From positions 310,001 through 374,000 of the forward strand of contig JAJEKV010000187.1 in NCBI GenBank assembly GCA_021234155.1: a DNA stretch of 64,000 nt, written 5' to 3'. This stretch comes from Isoetes taiwanensis (taxonomy: Eukaryota > Streptophyta > Lycopodiopsida > Isoetales > Isoetaceae). Below the pieces are notes generated by a model. It did not search any database. It worked only from the letters and a program-made list of their open reading frames with translations, and was not told the origin of the DNA. The position numbers were made by a program, and so were the translations under genes. Shown here piece by piece: positions 9,862 to 20,720 of the stretch (within the stretch, counting starts at the first letter, position 1; every line of letters begins with the position of its first letter).

Positions 9862-11818
9862 CATGGGCGACTGTTGGTCTGAGCTCATAACATTCGGTGA
9901 ACTGCACCTGAATGTTTAGCCGTCTAGAAGAATCCCGCTAAGGATTGAGTTAAGCTCACATTTTCAGGTTCAAGTTAAGGCTGAGAACTGGCGATGGCAA
10001 AACAGTTACGAAAGCCCTTTAGATCATTGTGGTGAATTTGAAATTATTTGGCTACATATCTCAGTTACCATTCTTATTTCCATGTTCTTTTCCCATCACG
10101 ATTTGTTGCACCTTTGTTAGCGTGAGAAAAACCCCAACAAATTGATGTGCTTCTAAGCTTTGGAGAACTGGCATCTGATGTGCAACGGCAAAGCTAGAAA
10201 TGTTCTAAGGTAATAAACATTTCCGTTGTATCATTCTACTGTGGGATGACATTTTCGAAACTTCTAGGATCAGAGAGCTTTGATGGAGCTTACAGGTCTG
10301 GCCGAAATGGTGTCTGGCACTATGATTATGAAGCTGGTTCTAAGACTGCGTAAATCGTGAGGTCGAGCTCAACATGCTGTGGAGCAACTAGATGTTGAAG
10401 AACTTGAAGAAGGTCCAGGATGCAGTGGATAGCCTCTTCCAGGAGATTTGTTCCCAGTTGGCATCATGGCAGATTTTATATTGACCCTAAATAAGGTTTT
10501 ATCTTTGGACGGTTCAGATAACCACAATCTTTTGCCTTTCTTCTTGCTCCAGCGATTTAGAGTACGCAAATGAGCCCGGCTCCCAGCGGAATGCTGCAAG
10601 AATTTCAGAGGAGATGCCTATTTTGGGCTTGCAGGTAGGTATTCAGGAGGAGTAACTCTCAAAACCTTTGTTCATCACTCAAAATCTCTGTTCATCGCTC
10701 AGAATCTCTGTTCATGGCTCTGCAAAAGAGGATTATGGCATGCGGGCTGGTATGCATGCTGGTTATGGTAGTCAAAGGAGATGTTTAAATTGATGGTGGT
10801 TTATTTTCGTAGCTGAGCCAGTGAGGTATTGGTTTATGTTTGGCTTTGTTCTTCTTCACTCATTTCATTTTTCTGTTGGCAACGATAATCTAGCTTCAGA
10901 AACAGTGGACACGATGATTTGTTTGTGTATAGACCCAAGAACATGCATTTGTTGTAGATCTATACTTCTTGGGCAAAAGCAAAGATAGATAGCTTGCTTT
11001 AGGTCCTTAAGTTATTCTGCATATTTGGCTACTGTTAAGTTACTTTAGGGCCTTTCAGAGTAGGAAGCCTTCTAAGGCTACTGTTCTAGGTAATTTAATC
11101 TGCATCTAATTTGAGGTGGATTTTGCAGGAGACGTATATTTCTTTCTATAATGTGAATGTCATATCCACAAGCAAAGAATAAAGATGCTGAGGTAAGAAT
11201 ATGAGCTAAGACTGATGTAAAACAATTATTTTGCCAAGTAGTTATGACAGATTTTGAATGATAAAACTGTTTGGATCATCCATTAAGTGCTGATGCTTAA
11301 GTAAAAACTCAAGTACTAATATGCTTGAGTGGTTGTTGTATCAGACAGCATGCCTTCTGATGTCATTAAGGACTGCGCTGCAGCTTACTTCGGGAGCAAC
11401 TTCAAAACAGGATTCGTGTTCTTGTTTACTTTTCCTACTTCATCAAGGGTTGTTCAGGAGTATTTTGGTGTATGTATTTCCTATCTGACTCATTAGGAGA
11501 TTAAATAAGCATGCCTGGGGGAGATGAAGAAGTTGAGGTGTGAGCTCCTATAGTAATCTCCTCCCGTGCTGTTGCATGTACTCTTATTTCAGAAAATAAA
11601 AAAAGTGGTACCTCCGTTTTTTAAAAAAAAAAAAAAAAAAAAATGAAAACCAAGAAGGAAAAAAATACAGATTTCTTAAGTCCAAATCTACAAGACCTTA
11701 GAGATCCGATTTGCAAGATTATCCTCCAGGTTGATTTGAGCCGGGGTTGGCGTAATTATGATCACCGTGATTTGGTCCCATTGTAACCTCCAAACTGGCC
11801 AGAAGGAAGGGACAACAG
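9862..11818 (+). other. Probable continuation of Helitron B; exon-like islands
   Basis: No intact gene. Short plus-strand islands look like captured exons: about 10265-10345 (SESFDGAYRSGRNGVWHYDY in one frame), 11127-11192 ending in a GT donor, and about 11345-11470 (MPSDVIKDCAAAYFGSNFKT). I recognise no parent gene. Three copies of TCTGTTCATC/GGCTC-like sequence occur at about 10667-10720. An A-tract lies at 11622-11642. No Helitron 3' end was found, so membership in Helitron B is inference. Confidence 0.3.
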
Positions 11819-12109
11819 CTAGGGCAAATCGCCTGTGATATTGCTCGAGCCACAAAGAATTAAGTAGTAGGAAGTTGGTTCCCAAGCACTCCACCAAATA
11901 GGGAACATACTACAGGGGTAATGAAAGTCATAGACTTTCTTCCTCTTGGCATTCCTCATTTTCTCGGCTTCAATCCTCTTCTTGGTAGCAAGATTGAGGT
12001 CCCCTTTCTTCCCGCCCATAAGAACGGCCTTCTCCGGATATGAAGGAGGAATACAAAAATGGTTACGAGAAGAGGACCCAATTTCTACTAAAAACAGTGC
12101 AAGCACCAA
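11819..12109 (-). pseudogene. Unrecognised ORF with Lys/Arg-rich core
   Basis: A 96-codon frame whose middle, SYPEKAVLMGGKKGDLNLAT followed by KKRIEAEKMRNAKRKK, looks protein-like, while the ends do not. I cannot assign a family. It could be an exon fragment. At its upstream end (12113-12180) a 26-bp sequence containing GTCATGGTAGTTTTAGTG occurs twice, 38 bp apart. No partner exon is obvious. Confidence 0.2.
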
Positions 12110-12640
12110 ATACCGTCATGGTAGTTTTAGTGTAAAGGGTCCCAAGCCACGTCATGGTAGTTTTAGTGTAAAGGGTCCAAAAACTATCCAGCACTACTTG
12201 AGCAATTACAAGCATACTTCCACCAAAAATAAGAAATAGAGGCAACATACCGTAGCATCGCTATGTACAGTTCGATGGTAATCGGGGATCGCTTCCAATA
12301 AAAACAACCTAGAGAGGAGTACTACGCCACACAAACCCTAAAAAGGGTTATTTTAGATGTCAATAAATACCATGTTACAACAATAGGTTAAAATATCAAG
12401 AAGAACATATATTTTTGGCCCAAAAGTTACACCTAAAGACCATTATCGAGATATATATGTAGACCATTAGAAATTCCCATGTGAGGACCACATGAATATT
12501 AATTAAAAACCTACCTCCTTCCGTAGATCGGGGGGGCCAATGTAAAAGGAAAAACAGTTCTGTAGCTTAGAAACACGAATCCTAAAAGTTGCGGCATGGA
12601 GAGTAGGACCTCACCAACTAGCAGGCCCGACCCTCTCTAT
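12110..12640. other. Non-coding, short direct repeat
   Basis: Contains GTCATGGTAGTTTTAGTGTA at about 12115 and again at about 12153. Otherwise AT-rich sequence in which I see nothing. Confidence 0.4.
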
Positions 12641-12786
12641 GTAATAACAAAAGATATTTACTCACTGTCGAAGAAGTTCTTTAAGAGTATAGATCATATC
12701 CCTAAGGGAGCATAGAAGACTTGGAAAATCATTATCTTGTAATGTTGTAATCACATTTCTGATCATGTCTTTTCTTCTGAAACCAT

Positions 12787-13107
12787 TTAGACAGAAAGCA
12801 TCAATAAGCCCTTTGATGTCAACTGCTGCAGTGGACAGACATGAGTGGGCATATGCATAAGGTAGAACTTGGGAGATGATAACTTTGGAGGCTTGACCAT
12901 AAGGCCTACATCTTTCTGCTTTGATGAATTTGTGAACTTCAAACGAAAGCTTGCACCTTTTATCATATCTGCATATGGAATATAGACCTCTATTTTGGTC
13001 TCAGAATAAAGAAATGGAGAGATTCGAAAGTTGACTTTATATCCCACTTCTCTACGATCCTCTAGGTGTTTGTAGGCAGTCTCATCTTTAATAGAGAGAT
13101 GTTTCAT
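12787..13107 (-). pseudogene. RT C-terminal (thumb side) fragment
   Basis: A 106-codon frame downstream of the YIDD motif on the same strand. It continues the retroelement with YKHLEDRREVGYKVNFRISP and TKIEVYIPYADMIKG. A charged DxR...F pattern after the catalytic motif is common in this RT group. The boundary to the upstream piece is broken by stops. It has no independent function. Confidence 0.45.
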
Positions 13108-13169
13108 ATTGTAAATTGTGATAGAGGATTCAGTAAAAAGAATTCTTGCAGGTCTCCACCATTTATGAT

Positions 13170-13910
13170 ATTCAAATCATCTATGTATCTCGAGGCATGT
13201 TGAAATTTGAAAATATCTTTAAATCTGCCTTTCTTGGCTAGTTTAATAATAAAACCTAACTCGAACTTGGCGAGGTAAAGATTCTTCAGGCAGGACTAGA
13301 TGCAAATCCCATAGGAATTCCTTTACACTGTCTCCAAATGTGTGAACCATTTTGAACATAGCAATTGCCTTAAAGCCATGCATTAATGAGTTTGAACTCA
13401 TTCCTCTTTCGTGCATTTCCAACCAAAGATTAAGCATCATCTTTTAAAGACTTCAACCATTTAACTGTGAGAATCCCTGCTTTGGTTTTAAACATAAGGT
13501 GGAACATCTGTTCAACTTCCATCTTGTAGCCCCAAACCAGATCTGTAATTTCATTAATACTGCTGATAATGCCACCTTCCAGGGGTATGTTCTCATAACA
13601 TTTTCATGATGTCGGCAGCAAAAACATCATGAATTTTATTGGGTAAATTTAGAATCACATCAATAGAAGTGTTAATGAGCCAGCAAGCATTAACATTCTT
13701 TTCCCATAGCCTGACTTCAGCAGTTTTTCTATGGCAAATTTCTGGCCAGATGGAGATAAAGTCATTAAGAATGACAGTGGTGAACTCAGAAATTTCCGTA
13801 AAAATTGTATCATGAGCATTTGTTAACCATCAGCATTCCTGTTTATGGGCTTTGAAAGTAGCCATAAGGTAAGGAAACTTGTTCGAGCTACATTCACAGT
13901 TGATGTTGAA
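13170..13910 (-). pseudogene. RT palm with GIPMG and YIDD motifs
   Basis: Read on the minus strand in more than one frame. First comes FTEISEFTTVILNDF (about 13790), then LPNKIHDVFAAD, then an expanded insert around KTKAGILTVKWLKSL. Next is CKGIPMGFASSP with NLYLAKFEL, and finally ASRYIDDLNIINGGDLQEFF, ending near 13150. The catalytic aspartates of YIDD are present, but in-frame stops (for example next to the GIPMG motif) make it non-coding today. Confidence 0.6.
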
Positions 13911-13913
13911 ACC

Positions 13914-14675
13914 TTATATTGCAGAAACACACTGCTCTTTAATAAAATTAACCTTGTAGTTAATTTTTTCAAAATCAGAGCTATTAAGCCTGTCATATGT
14001 CATCTCTTTTATATTCTTTGGGCAAATAAACGAGATATTATTGTTGGCTTTATCAAGCCCAGAAATGTAAAAGTTCTGAGTCAGCCAGTTTAAATTTTTG
14101 ATAACCTCCAAGTCTTTCCATAGGAATCTCTTGGAGGACAAATTTTGTTTGTAGAAAACCATTTCAAGATGGCAAAATTTCAGTACCAAGTTGGTTATGC
14201 CAAAGACGCCATCATCCGAAATGTCCGTAAGATCAAAATGGTGAACATGGAAAAATTGTTGGCAAAGTTTGACACATTCATCCATAAAGGTTTGAATGTT
14301 AAACGGATTATCCGGAATATGATTGAGACCATGGGCAAAAGCTTTTCTCAATTTGGATGAATGTACAATTTCCAGATCTGTAGAGCGTATATGACCTATC
14401 AAAGGGTCAATAAACCTGCTAATGTTTGGATTGCTGCAAGGACATTTACCTGCATGATCATTAGAAAAGATTTCTGCAGGTTTGTAAACCTTATGTCTAA
14501 TCAATAACATATTTCCAAAAGAAAATGGTATTATTGACCAGTTCAACACCCCTATCTTGAAGAATTTCCGGCATAATGTTGGAAAAAATAGCTTTGATGT
14601 TAAATCTGTCCAGTACCTTGGAGAGGAAGGTGAAGTGGATAATTTTAGCATTATCCTTTGGCTTGTTGGCAACAA
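13914..14675 (-). pseudogene. RT N-terminal region of the Penelope-like element
   Basis: The longest intact piece, 253 codons. Residues about 75-110 carry a cysteine pair and FIDPLIGHIRSTDLEIVHSS, followed by LRKAFAHGLNHIPDNP. The C-terminal third has ISGLDKANNNISFICPKN. In metazoan and plant Penelope-like proteins a similar region precedes the RT fingers, with a conserved D-K-(A/G)-N string. No host protein family fits better. The final residues run into the palm segment through a frame change. Confidence 0.55.
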
Positions 14676-14843
14676 GATGTTTTCTTCCTCGCTACAATCC
14701 TAGTAATGGACCTAGATGTAGAAGGGAGATCCTACACAGTTACAAAAAGTGAGAAAAACCAACAAATGGAGACAACCTCAAACAGGAAAAAACAGGGACA
14801 CAAACAAGATAAAGATTGTATGATGGCCACTTGTGGCCAGTTC

Positions 14844-15353
14844 TCATATCCATTGTGTGACCAAGTTACATAGCTCACAGAAAAAGCTTGGTAAGAGAAA
14901 GGACAGCACAAAGTTCTTCATAGTTTTGTTCAGGAGTTTAGACATAATGACCATCTTTGCCGTGAGGGTAGTCTCAGGGTAAATATCCTCCATATGGTTA
15001 AGTAAAAACCAGATACCTTGGTCAAACCATATTATGCCACTACCACAGTCCACTTTCTTATCATTTTTCTTTTTCTTCTTATCACACTTACATTTGAAAT
15101 AGGGGCAATGGGTCCTCCAGACCCTTTTGAGGTAAAAGTCACCTCTCTCTTCACTAGGATACTCCATATTGCCCTTTTGACTAATAAACAGGCCAGTATT
15201 TTTAATACAAGCTTGCTCAAAGAAAGTAATATCAAAAGGTACCTCTACTTGCTCCATGATATAATATTTTTCCAGTTTGAGTGCCTTAATTTTGGCTGTA
15301 TTGACCTCAACTTTCCTCGATATCCCCCTCGCAAAAGGCCATCCAAGTTTCAA
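14844..15353 (-). pseudogene. Upstream ORF of the same retroelement, unknown domain
   Basis: 169 codons directly upstream (5') of the RT on the same strand. It contains a Lys-rich stretch and CPYFKCKCDKKKKK, a possible metal-binding or basic segment, then FDQGIWFLLNHMEDIYPETT. I do not recognise a domain. Position and strand suggest the N-terminal part of the retroelement protein. A separate relic cannot be excluded. Confidence 0.3.
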
Positions 15354-15432
15354 GATCTATAGGAGCAAGAGCACCAAAGTTCTGACTCTTCCAGAGAGCA
15401 TGATTATAGGCAGCAAGTTTTTTTTTTCGGGG

Positions 15433-15460
15433 TGCAAATGGCGCCATGGCGCCATTTGCA
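15433..15460. repeat. Perfect 28-bp palindrome
   Basis: The half-site TGCAAATGGCGCCA is followed by its exact complement, giving a gap-free 28-bp palindrome. The sequence AAATGGYGCCATTT recurs in the minisatellite at 16.5-16.8 kb. Confidence 0.9.
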
Positions 15461-15547
15461 TCCTCAAGGTGCCATTTCCAAACATGATGAGGCATCCTCA
15501 AAGATGCATTTGATATAAGATCTGGACCAAATGCATGGTGGTGACGT

Positions 15548-15569
15548 AAATGGCGCCATGGCGCCATTT
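15548..15569. repeat. Perfect 22-bp palindrome, second copy
   Basis: Same core as the palindrome 115 bp upstream (AAATGGCGCCA plus complement). The bases between the two contain further partial ATGGCGCC and ATTTGCATCCTCAA blocks. Confidence 0.9.
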
Positions 15570-15599
15570 GCATTTCTCAACATGCATTTAGTAAAGTAG

Positions 15600-16440
15600 A
15601 CCATGCTAAGGATGCATGCCATTTGCATCCTCAATATGCATCAAGCAAACATATATTCAAGAAATTGGTGCTATTTGACTAGGAAAACTAAAAAATCAAG
15701 TAAAAGAAGACCTACCTTTGCCTTGGAGTCTTGCCTTCATGATTCCCCGATATCTTTAGTGTCCGTGAGTGATGAAAACAAAGGCGCTTATGGGCATACA
15801 AGGCCAATTCTAAGTGCTAGGCATCTAGCAACAACAAGCCAGTGCTTTGCGCTTAGGTTCAATGGGCCATCTAGCGTGGCAGCCGGCAAATGGTCGGGCG
15901 TACCAAGGCCGCAGCGGCGAGAAGTAGGCGGGATGGGCTGGGCGCCAGGCCATCTAGCGGCGCCGGCGCTAGGTCCAATAGGCCATCTAGCAAAGGCCGC
16001 GGCAGCGAAGTCGGGCGCTGGCAAATTGCAAAAGCGGCGGAAGCAAAGGGATGTAGGTGGCGCTGGCGGGTGGGTATGGCGAAGCTCGTGGAAGGGGGGC
16101 GTAAATTTAAAAATGCCCGCCCAAATTTGAAAGCCCTCCGCCCGCCCAAATTTGAAATTCAAAATTTGAAATCCCAAATTTGTTGTTGTTGCTCGACATA
16201 TCATTTCTTTAGGCGCTTGTATCCTTCTATAGGCGGATGCAAGGTCTTCGACGGTTCCTTACCGATCGGCACTTCTAGGCGGCTTCTTGCAATCATTTAT
16301 TTTCAGGTAACATTAGCTGTTTGCACAGGGTTTTTCGGGCGCTTCTTTGAGGCGCTGCAATATTCTTACAAGATCCATATACTCCAGTCGCCGATAGTTT
16401 TTTCACCAAAATGGTGACCACCATACCCAGGTAAGTCTTT
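15600..16440. other. GC-rich non-coding stretch
   Basis: Contains long overlapping ORFs on both strands (for example 15603-16130 plus and 15788-16204 minus) that look like products of GC-richness and lack of stops. Short repeats of GGCCATCTAGC and GCCCGCCCAAATTTGAAA occur. No conserved protein signal was seen. Confidence 0.35.
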
Positions 16441-16499
16441 CTATATGCATCGTCTTTTTGTTAGAGCCATTCATCACATGTACCCCTCTCCAACCCCCA

Positions 16500-16790
16500 A
16501 AGGAGCCATTTGGAGCCCTCAAATGGCTTCATGGCACCATTTGGGGGGTGCCAGGGGGCAGGTATACCACCCAAATGGCGCCATTTGGGGGTGCCAGGGG
16601 CAGGTATACCACCCAAATGGTGCCATTTGGAGGGTGCCATAGGGGGTTTGGAGCCCTCAAATGGCTCCATGGCACCATTTGGGGGGTGCCAGAGGGGGCA
16701 GGTATACCCCTCAAATGGTGCCATTTGGGGGGTGCCATGGGGGGCAGGTATACCCCTACATGGCACCTTGAGGATGTAAATGGCGCCATG
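16500..16790. repeat. Minisatellite with palindromic core, about 5 units of roughly 45 bp
   Basis: Successive units contain AAATGG(C/T)GCCATTTGG, then GGGGTGCCA, then GGCAGGTATACC. Units begin near 16522, 16569, 16612, 16660 and 16713. Two palindromes per unit (AAATGGCGCCATTT and GGTATACC) make the array prone to hairpins. Confidence 0.88.
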
Positions 16791-16799
16791 GCCTCATTT

Positions 16800-17010
16800 G
16801 CGTCCGCCAAAAAATAAAAAATAAAATAAAAAAAAAAAAAAATGCAAATGGTGCATTTTGTTATTTTGCCGCCATTTTTGTTTTGTTGGGGGAAGGGGGT
16901 ATATACCTACCCAATGGCACCCACCAACCGGGGTATACCTGTTAAAAAAAAAAAAAAAAAAAAATGAGGTTTTTTTTTTTTTTTTTTTTGGGGGGTATAC
17001 CTCCTGGGCA
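16800..17010. repeat. A/T homopolymer tracts with GGTATACC blocks
   Basis: Adenine runs at about 16822-16842 and 16944-16963 and a thymine run at about 16971-16989. GGGGTATACC repeats occur near 16930 and 16992. Low-complexity extension of the minisatellite. Confidence 0.8.
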
Positions 17011-17015
17011 CCCCT

Positions 17016-17270
17016 ATGGAGCCATTTGGGGAGCGCCAACGAGGGCAATTATACATGCCATTTGGGGTAAAGAGAGCCACCCTTCATGGCAAGGATGTTG
17101 ATCCATTGAATGTAGCAACAGAGATCACGAAATCTGTGGTGCCATCTATTGAACTTCCAATCATATGCTGGGGTGCAGATAACATTGGTGAAGCAGTAGG
17201 TGCATTTATTCGGTTGCCAAAGAAGGATGTAAGATTGGTTGAGGCTTGTATGCTACAAACATATGTATGA
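17016..17270 (+). pseudogene. Unrecognised coding-like fragment
   Basis: An 84-codon frame. The first 20 residues come from minisatellite sequence, but from about residue 24 the translation has globular composition: HGKDVDPLNVATEITKSVV, then SIELPIICWGADNIGEAVGA, then FIRLPKKDVRLVEA. It ends abruptly at a dispersed repeat. I do not recognise the family; it may be a gene fragment carried in a repeat. Confidence 0.3.
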
Positions 17271-17505
17271 TACATGTGTACTACTCACGTGTATCATACA
17301 CCTGCAGAAGGTCTATAAATCTATTCATGTGTCTTAAAAATATATGTATGATACATGGGTGTCATACCTGTGTACCTAACACATGCAGAAGGTGTATGAT
17401 ACCGAGTAAATATGTTTTCTAAATATTTCATAGTGTACACAACATATGTATGATATAGGAGTACTGTACACGTGTATACAACCCCTGCATAAGGTCTTAA
17501 AAAAA
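17263..17505. repeat. Three imperfect copies of an 80-100 bp unit
   Basis: ATATGTATGATA occurs at about 17263, 17342 and 17443, followed each time by GTGTA-rich palindromic sequence and GCAGAAGGT or GCATAAGGT. The spacing is irregular. The unit includes the self-complementary string TGTATGATACA. Confidence 0.75.
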
Positions 17506-18540
17506 AATCCAGTTTACTAAAAATTTTCCCATTATAATGAAATTGTGCTTTACAATGTAATTTAATCTGGATAAAGTAAACGACAATCAACACAATATGG
17601 CATAATTGACGGAATTACAGGCATTGTTATAACTTCCTTGATACAAAGAAGCAACAAAGACATAAAGATACATGAACATGTTCAAAACTAAGAAAAAAAG
17701 GGAAGTACATTGTTCTTATAGATATGCTTCAACTTCCTACCTAGGATAAGGCAAAAATAAATAAAAACAAAAGAACAAAAAAATTGAACCCTACTTGGTG
17801 GTTTCTTAAAGTCCCTACAAATCTTGATGTCAGCTTGTAGGCTAATCCATCCATTTTTCCAAGCTCCATCTTTCTTAGGATTAGCTAATCGATGTTCTAA
17901 TGGGGGCGGCAAAAAAATTTGGGCTAAAATTTTATTTTTTTGGCATTTTTTCCATTTAGTTTAGCCATTTTTCTTGGAAAAAAAGCTACAAAATAGCCAT
18001 TTGGCTAACCTTAGCCGTTATTTTATTCCATGCTTGTCTAACCCCCCTAGTTATAGAAAAAAAGAGGCTGGGATAACCATTTACCAACACACATGAAAAG
18101 GCATTCTGGTTTAGGCCCATAACCATCTTGATAAGGACTGGATGGATACCAACAGTAATCAACTTTCATGGCCTGCACACCCTTAAATAGGTCTCCTCCC
18201 CTGCAAAAGAAGGGGAAAAAATTTATAGCCATTATTAATAAGGGTGGCATACAAAAAATGCCCTTCCCCTTAAAAGGGCAAAAATTTAAGCAACCTTTAA
18301 AATAAGGGCAAGGATTTAAAAAAGCCTTAAAATTCTATTCACATCAATAGCCAAAATGTATATCGTTATTCTATATATCAATCAATCAATCAATATATTA
18401 ATCATGCCATTTTGGAGGACCCTCAGGTCCATATGGCAAAAGATTTACATTTGTTGTTTTTAGGCAACAACATGGTCTATAGGCGAAGGTTCCAATATGT
18501 ACTGTATAACATCTGTCCTTTCCTAGCCAGCCTAATCATG
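17506..18540. other. AT-rich non-coding DNA
   Basis: No gene seen. Short duplications of TAGCCATTT and AAAAGGGCAAAAATTTAA-like sequence occur at 17930-18320, and ATCA is repeated near 18381-18395. Confidence 0.4.
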
Positions 18541-18724
18541 ACCTATATGTCTTAAATAGCGGAGCTGAGAGAACCATAATTAAATCTGCTGAGCAGCTTA
18601 AGAAGAAAAGTTTGACGACTACAAACTATGTTCAAATGGAGAATAGGGAACTTCAGAAAGTAGAGGAGGTCGGGATGCTAGAGCTTTATGATCTGGATGG
18701 AAAAATAGTCAATTTAAACTATGT

Positions 18725-19500
18725 ATGTGTGTTCCAGGAATAGTTAGAAATCTAATATCCATAAGTCAGTTGGTTGACTTAGGATATAAAGTTTGCTTTG
18801 AGAAGCAGTTTTGTAAAGTTCTTTTCTATAATCAATTGAAGTTCTTAGCTAAACGTGTGGGGAACCTTTTTGGTTTTTGTAAAAGTATTATGGCTGAGAG
18901 TGTAAATATAGTTACAGTACCATCCATAAAAGTGTGGCATGAACGATTAGGACACACACCAAAATAATGTTAAGTATTTGATCAAGAAAGGAAAGCTTGG
19001 TGCCTCAATAGAAAAACAGGAGCAGTTTACTTGTATAGGCTGCAAATTAGGGAAGCACACCCGTCTAGCATTTGGCATATCAAAGAAAAGGGTCAAAGGC
19101 ATTCTTGACCTAGTTCACACTGATCTATGTGGTTCATTAAATGTCAGGAATGTCAGGAGTCTTCATGGAAGAAGATACTTCATAACATTTATTGACGATT
19201 ACTCAAGAAAGGCCAAATGCTATATTCTGAAACATAAGGATCAAGATTCAATGCCTTTAAGATGTTTGAAGCAGAAGTGGAAAGGGAGATGAACAGGAAA
19301 ATCAAGTGTATTAGATCTGACTGTGTAGGAGAATATTTGTCAGGTGAAATCAAGAAATAGTGTTCATTAGATGGCATAAAGAGGCATCTAACTTGCAGGT
19401 ACTTGCCTCAACAAAACGGAGTAGCAGAAAAAAAGAACAGGACGATTCTAGACTCGGTAAGCGCAATGCTAAAACGTATTGGTCTACCTAACTTTCGATC
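18725..19500 (+). pseudogene. Copia pre-integrase and integrase remnant
   Basis: Two open pieces, 18725-18967 and 18978-19292. The first has the ISISQLVDLGYKV block and VWHERLGH (start of the HHCC zinc site). The second has the C-x2-C half of the zinc site (CIGCKLGKH) and the core VHTDLCG...FIDDYSRK. The third acidic block is only found after frame changes near 19400 (QNGVAEKKNR-like). Confidence 0.8.
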
Positions 19501-19537
19501 TATTCATACAGCAATATAAATTTAAAATAGAATACCT

Positions 19538-20720
19538 TTGGCAAGTTTGGCAAGAAAAATTGCAGAAGAGATGTGGAATGAGAAGGAGGTAACTTATGAC
19601 AGATTTAGAGTGTATGGATGTGTTGCATTTGTGCATATTCCAAAAAAATTAAGAAACAAATTGGACGATAGAGCCATTAGATGTTTTTTAGTTGGTTATG
19701 ACGAAGTATCTAAGGCCTATAAGCTGTATGATCAGAAATGAAAAAAATCATCATTAAAAGAGACGTGAGCTTTGATGACGAGAGTGTAGTGTATAGCTCT
19801 CGTGGCTCTATTGAATGGTAAATTAGAACTTGAGCCCCGAAACTAGTATTGAAAAGGGCGAAAAGGAAAGGCCAAACAAATGTAAATTGACATAGATGAT
19901 GAAGTCAAACGGTTGAACGTGATGATGCAAATTCTAAAAATTTAGAGTATATGACATAGGAGCAAGCTCCGACTGAAATTGAAGAGAAGGGGATAAAGAA
20001 AAAAAAGATGGCTGGAGTAGAGAGACTGAAACAGGGAATGGACATTGACAATGAAAGATTTGGGAGGCGAGAAGGAGGCAAAGGTAGAAGGTTAGAGGAA
20101 GAAGAGAATCTGGCAGTTATGGCTATATTGGAACTGCAAACTCCACAAACTTTTGAGGAGGCTATGATTGCAAAAAAAAAAAGCTATGTTAGAAGAGATT
20201 AGTTTGTTCAAGAGAACTAAAACATTTGAGTTGGTAGACAAACCTCCAAGGACAATTATTGTGGGCAATAAATGGATATACAAGTTAAAAAAAGCAAATG
20301 ATGGTTCAAAGAAGTACAAAGCCAGATTGGTAACTCAAGGCTTCATGCAAAAGAAGGGCATTGACTTTGACGATACCTTTTCGCCATTGGTAAAGTTAAC
20401 AAGCATTAGAACATTGTTAGCTTATGCGAATGCAAATGACCATGAAATACATCACATGGATGAAAAAACAATGTTTTTGAATGTTTTTGGTGAAGAGGTA
20501 TACATGAGACAAACTTAGGGCTTTGAGTCGGAGAATGATAAGGTGTGGAAGCTTAAATGAGCGATATATGGGCTGAAATAGTCCTCGAGGCAATGGTATT
20601 TATGCATTGATAGCTTCTTGAAGGAGCGCGGCTTTGAAAAACTTAAAAATGAAGGAAACTTGTATAGGTTCTGATTTGGAGATGATTTTTGCTTGATTGC
20701 ATTATATGTGGATTATTATA
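19538..20720 (+). pseudogene. Copia integrase tail and reverse transcriptase remnant
   Basis: 19538-19741 encodes RVYGCVAFVHIPKKLRNKLD then FLVGYDEVSKAYKLYD, the typical integrase C-terminal segment. 20168-20518 encodes the RT fingers and the start of the palm, ending in EEVYMRQT. A stop interrupts just before the YGLRQ-like segment (YGLK, about 20565), and the YVDD region near 20705 reads YVDYY, so the catalytic pair is damaged. Confidence 0.8.

Larger units (their letters stand above)
12640..15410 (-). mobile_element. Degenerate Penelope-like retroelement
   Basis: Minus-strand frames across this stretch assemble, with several frame changes and stops, into one reverse transcriptase. From N to C: CPCSNPNISRFIDPLIGHI and SKLRKAFAHGLNHIP (about 14330-14450); a DKANNNISFICP block (about 14030-14070) that resembles the DKG motif region of Penelope-like RTs; PNKIHDVFAAD (about 13635); KGIPMGFASSP (about 13300-13330, RT motif B); and RYIDDL (about 13176-13195, catalytic motif C). 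The GIPMG/YIDD combination and the large N-terminal region argue against copia, gypsy and L1. No terminal repeats or GIY-YIG endonuclease were found. Assignment to Penelope-like elements is from remembered family features. Confidence 0.6.

Noticed and set aside
15603-16417. Overlapping 130-175 codon ORFs on both strands as genes
   Set aside because: GC-rich, stop-poor sequence yields open frames in several registers with no conserved protein pattern.
16445-16817. Gly/Trp-rich repeat proteins in the minisatellite
   Set aside because: The frames are open on both strands because the 45-bp unit and its palindromes lack stops; they are repeat artefacts.
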